From the NCBI RefSeq assembly GCF_018207095.1, contig NZ_QOCZ01000041.1, positions 1-36,450 of the forward strand: a stretch of DNA of 36,450 nucleotides, given 5' to 3'. The DNA is from Nocardiopsis sp. MG754419. Its GTDB lineage: Bacteria > Actinomycetota > Actinomycetes > Streptosporangiales > Streptosporangiaceae. The stretch's first letter is position 1, and each line of letters begins with the position of its first letter. Both the position numbers and the translations under genes were made by a program. Below the pieces are notes generated by a model. It was not told the DNA's origin. It worked only from the letters and a program-made list of their open reading frames with translations, and did not search any database. Below are positions 31,641-36,450 of the stretch, piece by piece.

Positions 31641-31939
31641 CGCCTTTCGCTCTCACACGTCACGGGCGCACCTCAAGGAGCGAAGTTCATCCTCCACACC
31701 CGTGCACCTGCACGGAAGGCTCATCGTCACCGAAGGCTGAGGAGACTTTCGAACATCAACGGCGTGCCCGAAAATAGCTCCCAAGGGTGGCCAAAACCTG
31801 CTGATACCCAGAAGGGATGAACGGGCACCAACCCGAAAGAGCGTAACGCTTCCCTACAAGACCTGACAATGAGGAGTGATGTTTCGGACTCACGATTCGG
31901 ACCCCTTATATCAAGAGGTCACACCCATAAAACGCGCAC
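31641..31939 (-). promoter_or_regulatory. PKS operon control region
   Basis: About 300 bases, markedly A/T-richer than the PKS genes, lie between the upstream terminator and the PKS1 start. The PKS promoter must be here. I see no clear -10/-35 pair and no convincing gene on either strand. A 16-base inverted repeat lies 60-75 bases before the start codon. Confidence 0.6.
31700..31715. promoter_or_regulatory. Inverted repeat, candidate PKS operator
   Basis: CCGTGCA-CC-TGCACGG is a perfect 7-bp inverted repeat with a two-base centre, located 60-75 bases upstream of the PKS1 start. Its size and position suit a dimeric repressor or activator site. No pathway-specific regulator gene is in the window. 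Confidence 0.45.
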
Positions 31940-31976
31940 GAAAAGAGCCGCCCGGTACCGCGGGGGCACCGGGCGG
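31940..31976 (-). terminator. Intrinsic terminator after the flavin monooxygenase
   Basis: On the minus strand, CCGCCCGGT and ACCGGGCGG form a perfect 9-bp stem with an 11-base loop, followed by CTCTTTTCG. It begins about 20 bases after the monooxygenase stop and has the T-tract of a classical rho-independent terminator. It separates the cvn/monooxygenase transcript from the PKS operon. Confidence 0.82.
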
Positions 31977-31997
31977 TCGATCCAGCCGCAGAACGCC

Positions 31998-33257
31998 TCA
32001 GTCGCCGTGCCTGGCGCGGACCTCCTGCACGTACTGGGTGGCGGCGTCCGGGTCGAACAGCCAATTCCGGAAGTCGGAAGGGTCGTCCCAACCCTGGATC
32101 CAACGGTCGCCGATCTCCGGGTACTTCACCGCCGCCTCCAGGACGAGACCGAGGTGCGGCGGCGGGTCCGACTCCCACAAAGTGGAGGCGAACTCGGCCC
32201 ACATCTGATTGGCCTGACCGAATTCCCAGAAGCGCTCAAAGGCCGAAACCAGGAACTCCTCGTCGAAAGTGCCGTCGCCGCGTTCGAGGATCGCCTCGAG
32301 GTAAGCGTGCGCGCACCGCGTGGAGTTGTTCCAACTCTGACCCGTGTAGGGGTCCATGGTGACGACGACGTCCGCCATGCCGAGGACCTTGCCGCCGGAG
32401 GGAAGCCGACCCACGGGGTTGCGCACCTGCGGGGTCAACTCCTCGATCAGCGTGCTGCGGCCGTCGATGAGCTGGGCGTCCTTGATGCGCTCGAAGGTGT
32501 GCGGGGCGTAGTTGCGCAGGAGATCCTTCATCCTGCGCAGCTGTTCCTCCTGGCCGGGCCGGTCCGGCCAGGCGTCCATCGGACCGCCCTTGCGGTCGAC
32601 GAGCAGCAGGTTGTGACAGGGGCCTTCCTGGGCCAGCATCGGGGTCAGCATGAGGTTGCCGGCCCCCTCCGCCGTGACGGCCCAGCCCATGTTGTCGTCG
32701 TTCTCGTCCGGGTCGGGCCAGACGTCGTAGACGTGGGCCTGGGCGATGGCCCTGGGCCTGGCGCCGCTGAACCGGCTCTCGTCGTAGTCGAAGAGCTGAC
32801 CCAGTTCACCGTGACCGACGGCGACGACGATCAGGTCGAACATTCGCGAGAAGTAGTCCAGGTCGGTCACCGTCACACCGTGGATGACGACCTTGCCGCC
32901 CCGGTCCTCGAAGAACTCCAACCAGTCGGCCATCTTGATCCGACGGTCGATCGACACCGAGTACCCGTTCTTGGGGTGCGAGGCGCCTTGGACGACGGCC
33001 GCGGGGGCGTCCTTGCCATAGATGAAGAGCTTCTGCCGCCTGATCTGCGGTGCCAGAGCGCTCCAGAAATCGAGGTCGAAGCTGCGCTCGTGCTCCAGCG
33101 CGGTGGGGTAGGTGAACTGGGCGATCGAGCAGAGTCCCGTCCTGATCTCCGTCGATGACTGCCCCGTGATCACCGTGACGTCGTAACCATGGGTCAGGAG
33201 CCCGTGGGCCAGGTGCAGGCCCGCGTGACCCGCGCCGACGATGAGGATCTTGCGCAT
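31998..33257 (-). CDS. Styrene monooxygenase-like FAD-dependent oxygenase
   Basis: A 419-residue flavoprotein of the styrene/indole monooxygenase (StyA) family, whose known members epoxidise alkenes using reduced FAD from a separate reductase. The dinucleotide-binding motif GAGHAG is at 8-13 (ILIVGAGHAGLHLA). Family-like segments include the RTGLCSIAQFTYPTALEHE region (about 38-56), a second-strand VVAVGHGELGQLF, and GMADVVVTMDPYTGQSWNN (about 293-311) near the flavin. The ATG at 33255-33257 follows cvnD by 68 bases on the same strand, in the place where many conservons carry a cytochrome P450 gene. No StyB-type reductase is in the window. It may tailor the polyketide or belong to the cvn system; the sequence cannot decide. 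Confidence 0.82.
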   Translation of the reverse strand: MRKILIVGAGHAGLHLAHGLLTHGYDVTVITGQSSTEIRTGLCSIAQFTYPTALEHERSFDLDFWSALAPQIRRQKLFIYGKDAPAAVVQGASHPKNGYSVSIDRRIKMADWLEFFEDRGGKVVIHGVTVTDLDYFSRMFDLIVVAVGHGELGQLFDYDESRFSGARPRAIAQAHVYDVWPDPDENDDNMGWAVTAEGAGNLMLTPMLAQEGPCHNLLLVDRKGGPMDAWPDRPGQEEQLRRMKDLLRNYAPHTFERIKDAQLIDGRSTLIEELTPQVRNPVGRLPSGGKVLGMADVVVTMDPYTGQSWNNSTRCAHAYLEAILERGDGTFDEEFLVSAFERFWEFGQANQMWAEFASTLWESDPPPHLGLVLEAAVKYPEIGDRWIQGWDDPSDFRNWLFDPDAATQYVQEVRARHGD

Positions 33258-33325
33258 GTGTCGCTAACTTTCCTGGGGAATCTACGGGTCGTGGGGAGAA
33301 CGGGGGTCCGCGAGCTCCCCACCCG

Positions 33326-33922
33326 TCAGGCGACGGGCTCGCTCGCCCGGTTGTGCTCCAGGGCGTACCGCAGCAACGTCTTGAGAACGTCGCCGCCGGA
33401 CATCCTGTGCCGGGCGTCGAAGTCGATGATGGGGACCTCCGGGCTGATCTCCAGGGCCTCACGGACCTGATCGGAGGTGTAGTCGAGGCGCCCCTCGAAC
33501 TTGTTGAGCGCCACGATATAGGGGATGCGCTTGCTCGTCTCGAAGTAGTCGACGGCGTCGAAGGAGTCCGCGAGCCTACGGCAGTCGACCACGACCACGG
33601 CGCCGCGCACGAGATCGTCCCACATGAACCAGAACCGGGCCTGACCCGGTGTCCCGAACATGTACATGACCAGCTCGTCGTCGATCGTGATGCGACCGAA
33701 GTCCATCGCGACGGTGGTGGTCGTCTTGTCCGGGGTGACCGAGGTGTCGTCGTGTCCGACGCTCGCCTCGGTCATGATCGCTTCGGTCGTGACCGGTGGA
33801 ATCTCCGACACCGAGCGGACCAAGGTCGTCTTGCCGGCACCGAAGCCACCGGCGATGACGATCTTGCTCGACATCTTCTTGCGATTCGACCTGCTGTCAC
33901 TGGAAAAGTCGTTCGAGACCAC
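33326..33922 (-). CDS. cvnD: Conservon GTPase CvnD
   Basis: A 198-residue small GTP/ATP-binding protein of the conservon family, thought to switch on the inner membrane with the other Cvn proteins. The P-loop GGFGAGKT is at 25-32, the switch-like FGTPGQ at 89-94, and the base-recognition motif NKFE at 140-143 in place of canonical NKxD. The GTG at 33920-33922 has GGAGAGGG six bases upstream and overlaps cvnC by 26 bases, as is typical for this gene pair; the in-frame ATG further left is not a likely start. It is the fourth gene of cvnABCD and precedes the flavin monooxygenase. Confidence 0.92.
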   Translation of the reverse strand: MVSNDFSSDSRSNRKKMSSKIVIAGGFGAGKTTLVRSVSEIPPVTTEAIMTEASVGHDDTSVTPDKTTTTVAMDFGRITIDDELVMYMFGTPGQARFWFMWDDLVRGAVVVVDCRRLADSFDAVDYFETSKRIPYIVALNKFEGRLDYTSDQVREALEISPEVPIIDFDARHRMSGGDVLKTLLRYALEHNRASEPVA

Positions 33923-34256
33923 GAAGAGCCCTCTCCAGAACCTGATTTTCGGACGGACTGCTGCCGGTGATGGTCGGGTGGATGTACACCAGGTCCTGCT
34001 CGGCCAGGTCACTGACCAGGACCTGGGTCACACCCAGGGGGATGTTCAACTCGGCCGAGACCTCGGCGAGAGACCGTGTCTCCCGGCACAGCTTGTAGAT
34101 ACTGATCGACTCCGGCATGAGGGTGCCAGGAGGGTCCTGCCCGGGCTCGGATGTCGAGACCAGTGTCTGCACCATCAGCGGATGCCGCGACCGTGTGCGC
34201 CCACCCGTGAAGGTGAACGGGCGGACACGGTTACTCCTTCGCCTTCGGAAGCTCAT
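33897..34256 (-). CDS. cvnC: Conservon DUF742 protein CvnC
   Basis: A 119-residue DUF742 protein. The typical opening VRPFTFTGGRTRSR is at about 11-24. The C-terminal half (LCRETRSLAEVSAELNIPLGVTQVLVSDL, about 56-84) has the look of a winged helix-turn-helix. Family members interact with the CvnA kinase-like protein and the GTPase; direct DNA binding has not been established. The ATG at 34254-34256 leaves 48 bases to cvnB, and the 3' end overlaps cvnD by 26 bases, so coupled translation is likely. Confidence 0.92.
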   Translation of the reverse strand: MSFRRRRSNRVRPFTFTGGRTRSRHPLMVQTLVSTSEPGQDPPGTLMPESISIYKLCRETRSLAEVSAELNIPLGVTQVLVSDLAEQDLVYIHPTITGSSPSENQVLERALRGLERLFQ

Positions 34257-34304
34257 AGCCGAGGCAACCTCATTCCTGCTGAACCGTTACGGAACACGCC
34301 GCCG

Positions 34305-34730
34305 TCAGTTCTGGATGACCTCGCGCAGCTGCGAGCGCAGCTGCGGCGTGAGCACGTGGGCGACGTTGTCCACGAGCTTGGACATCTGGAAACCGACGAT
34401 CTTCAGCTCCGTACCGGGTGCGGTGAGCACCGCCATGCAGGAACCGTCACTGATGGCCATGATGAAGAGGTGGCCGTGGTTGAAACGGACGAGCAGCTGC
34501 TCGCACTCCCCCCTTTGGAACAGGTTGGCGCCGCCCACCGCGAGGCTGTGCAGACCACTGGCGATGGCCGCGAGCTGCTCGGCGTGCTCCTCCGGGAAGT
34601 CGCTGGAGTGGGTCAGGACCAGGCCGTCGGAGGAGACCACCACGGCGTGCTCGACACCGCGCACGTCCCGGACGAACCGGTCGATGAGCCAGGAGAAGTT
34701 CTCGACACTGTCGTTGTTGGGTTCAGTCAT
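34305..34730 (-). CDS. cvnB: Conservon roadblock/LC7 protein CvnB
   Basis: A 141-residue roadblock/LC7-domain protein, a fold that in bacteria acts as a regulator or scaffold for small GTPases such as CvnD. Recognisable strands are VEHAVVVSSDGLVL (about 26-39), HAEQLAAIASGLHSLA and HLFIMAISDGSCMAVL. The ATG at 34728-34730 gives the usual length. It is the second gene of cvnABCD, 89 bases after cvnA and 48 bases before cvnC. Confidence 0.92.
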   Translation of the reverse strand: MTEPNNDSVENFSWLIDRFVRDVRGVEHAVVVSSDGLVLTHSSDFPEEHAEQLAAIASGLHSLAVGGANLFQRGECEQLLVRFNHGHLFIMAISDGSCMAVLTAPGTELKIVGFQMSKLVDNVAHVLTPQLRSQLREVIQN

Positions 34731-34819
34731 GCTTGTGCTCTACCTGCCTCGGCCGAGTGTCGTGTTCACTGGGGGGATCAGGGGCCCGCGCCCGGGAGTG
34801 CGGGCCCTATCTTTGGACG

Positions 34820-36450
34820 TCATTCCTTGTCGCCCTCGAGTTCGTCGCCATCGCGGGCGGCACGCTCCCCGTCGAGGAAGTCGCCGATCTCGTCGCGGAT
34901 CTGCTCGGCCCGTGCCTCGCCCGTGAGCCGCGGCGGGGTGTTGTCCCGCTTGGGCATGGGGGGCGGGTTGTCGGAGAGCGCCTTGGGGTGGGGCAGCATC
35001 CGAAGCGGGGAGCCGTGCGGTGTGGCGCTCCGCCGGGGCAGCCCCGCGGCCGTGACCGAGGAGCTCCCTCCGGAGTTCTGCGCGGGGGGCGCGGCCTTGG
35101 CACGACTGGAGCCGTTGACGGCGCCGCCGTCGGCGCGGCCGTCGTACGCCGGTGTCGGGTTCACTGGAGTACTCGTGGTCGGGGGCGTGGAGGTGCGCGA
35201 CCGTCCGGGTTGCCGGGGGGTGGCCACGCGGAGCAGATCCCGGGGGATGATCGTGTAGGCGCTGATGCCGCGGAAGGAACGGGACTCCAGGCGGGTCTGC
35301 AGGCCGTGCTTGCGCGCGATGCGGCTGGCCACGTACAGACCCATGTGCTTGGGCACCTCGTCGTCCAGGACGGGCTCGCCGTTCAGACGGTGGTTGAGCT
35401 CGACCAGCTGGGCGTCGGGGATGCCCACGCCCTCGTCCTCGACGACGATCATCAGGCGCCCGCCGTCCATCTCCTGCGCGCTGATCACCACCTGGGAGTG
35501 CTCGGGCGAGTTCGCGGTGGCGTTGTCGAGGAGCTCGGCCAACAGGTGGCTGATGTCGTCGGCGGCCAGACCGGTGATGGAGGTCTGCGGGAGCTTGCCC
35601 AGGCTGACCCTGGGGTAGTCCTTGATCTCCGAGGTGGCGGCCCGTGCGACGTCGAGCAGCGGGACGATCTCGTCGTGGGCGTCGGACTCTCCACCATCGT
35701 GACCGGTCAGCACCAGGAAGTTCTCCCCGTTGCGCCGCATGCGGGTCGCGAAGTTGTCGATCTGGAAGAGCTTGTCGAGCAGGTCGGGGTCCTGGGCGTC
35801 GGTCTCCAGTTCCTCGACCATCTCCAGCAGTGCGTCGACCAGGGAGAGGTCGCGCATGGCCAGACCGGCGAGCGCCTCGTTGAGCAGGTCGTTCCTGGAG
35901 TCGCGCAGGACCTCGGAGACGGCTTCGGCGACCTCGGTGCGGGCGGTGTCGGTCGCGCCCTGGGCCGCGGCGGGGGCCTGCTCGGAGGCGGCCTGGCCGG
36001 CCTCCGGAGCGTTCGCCTCCTGGTCGGCGCCGTCGGTGCTCTCGCCGCCGTCGGTCTCGGGCTCCGCCCCGGTGAGCGCCTTGTCGGAGCGCACCTCCTC
36101 GGAGGTGGTCTCGGCACGCTCGGCGAACAGGGTGGCGGCGGACTCCGCGGTGATGACCTGCGGCTGCTGCCCGGCGCTGAGCACGATGATGTGCTGGACC
36201 GGCTGGCCGTAGGGGTGGAACTGGCCCGGGTAGACCACGGGCTGCCCCGGCATGACGTAGCCGGGCGGCTGGTAGGGCGCGGGGTAGGCGTTGGGGTAGG
36301 TCATCAACGGCTGCGGCTGCGGGTAGTGGGCCGGCGGCGCGTAGTGCGGCACGGCCGGGTAGTCGGCCCGCGGGTAGGGGGCCGGGTAGTGCGCGGGCGG
36401 CGCGTGCCCCTCGGGGCGCTGCTGCGGGTAGTGGTGGCCCGGGTAGGGGG
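34820..36450 (-). CDS. cvnA: Conservon sensor kinase-like protein CvnA, N-terminus off-window
   Basis: The C-terminal 542 residues of a sensor histidine kinase-like protein; the frame stays open to the window edge, so the N-terminal sensor and membrane part is missing. In visible-residue numbering: a Pro/Tyr/His-rich stretch (1 to about 85), an acidic Ala/Glu linker (about 100-165), a helical dimerisation-like region (about 185-250) and a HATPase domain (about 297-405). HATPase motifs are the N-box AELLDNA, the G1 EDEGVGIP and GLYVASRIARKHG. In the dimerisation helix the usual LDHLATR-type His is replaced by Asn (IDNFATRMRRN; codon 35753-35755). A Pro/Ser-rich tail and a charged C-terminal helix follow. 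It heads the cvnABCD-monooxygenase gene group. Confidence 0.88.
   Translation of the reverse strand, partial: PYPGHHYPQQRPEGHAPPAHYPAPYPRADYPAVPHYAPPAHYPQPQPLMTYPNAYPAPYQPPGYVMPGQPVVYPGQFHPYGQPVQHIIVLSAGQQPQVITAESAATLFAERAETTSEEVRSDKALTGAEPETDGGESTDGADQEANAPEAGQAASEQAPAAAQGATDTARTEVAEAVSEVLRDSRNDLLNEALAGLAMRDLSLVDALLEMVEELETDAQDPDLLDKLFQIDNFATRMRRNGENFLVLTGHDGGESDAHDEIVPLLDVARAATSEIKDYPRVSLGKLPQTSITGLAADDISHLLAELLDNATANSPEHSQVVISAQEMDGGRLMIVVEDEGVGIPDAQLVELNHRLNGEPVLDDEVPKHMGLYVASRIARKHGLQTRLESRSFRGISAYTIIPRDLLRVATPRQPGRSRTSTPPTTSTPVNPTPAYDGRADGGAVNGSSRAKAAPPAQNSGGSSSVTAAGLPRRSATPHGSPLRMLPHPKALSDNPPPMPKRDNTPPRLTGEARAEQIRDEIGDFLDGERAARDGDELEGDKE

Noticed and set aside
22980..31820. Open frame of 2946 codons on the plus strand
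   Set aside because: It lies antisense to PKS1 and PKS2, whose domains and active sites are unmistakable. The translation is Gly/Arg/Val/Asp-rich low-complexity sequence without any recognisable domain. Long antisense frames are expected in very GC-rich DNA.
33660..35258. 532-codon frame on the plus strand across the conservon
   Set aside because: Antisense to cvnA-cvnD, which are clear family members with normal spacing.

Overview
The window is very GC-rich, densely coded actinobacterial DNA with GTG and TTG starts. It carries a modular type I polyketide synthase (PKS), a conservon (cvnABCD), an ECF-type biotin transporter and a full-length HrpA helicase. A filamentous actinomycete fits, and I would guess a Nocardiopsis-like member of the Streptosporangiales. 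The phylum is secure; the genus is inference.

Left part (1-8.9 kb), mostly housekeeping or accessory genes. It holds an RsbW-like anti-sigma ATPase (-), a FabG-like reductase (+), a glyoxalase/VOC gene broken by an apparent one-base frameshift (+), a beta-lactamase-fold serine hydrolase (-), the bioY-bioM-bioN biotin uptake operon (-), a beta-propeller lactonase (-), and a globin plus a flavin split-barrel protein (+). That last pair ends at a perfect 19-bp hairpin facing hrpA (8.9-12.9 kb, -).

Right part (13.0-36.45 kb), all on the minus strand and read from right to left. It begins with cvnA (cut by the window edge), cvnB, cvnC and cvnD. A styrene-monooxygenase-like flavoprotein follows, then an intrinsic terminator. 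After a 300-bp control region with a palindrome come three PKS genes and an alpha/beta hydrolase. The PKS reads as: loading KSQ-AT-ACP; module 1 KS-(no AT)-DH-ER-KR-ACP; module 2 KS-AT-ACP; module 3 KS-AT-DH-KR-ACP-TE. Coiled-coil and acidic docking ends and the gene order suggest a colinear path from PKS1 to PKS2 to PKS3.

The most unusual points are these. Module 1 of an otherwise cis-AT line has lost its whole acyltransferase, leaving the post-AT linker fused to the KS. Its enoylreductase has lost the usual NADPH-binding and lysine motifs. The starter is predicted to be propionyl, from decarboxylation of methylmalonyl by a Gln-type KS. A conservon signalling cassette with an epoxidase-like flavoenzyme sits directly upstream. 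A short tetraketide, possibly an alkenyl alpha-pyrone or 5-oxo-enoic acid that the flavoenzyme could oxidise, is my inference and is not shown by the sequence.
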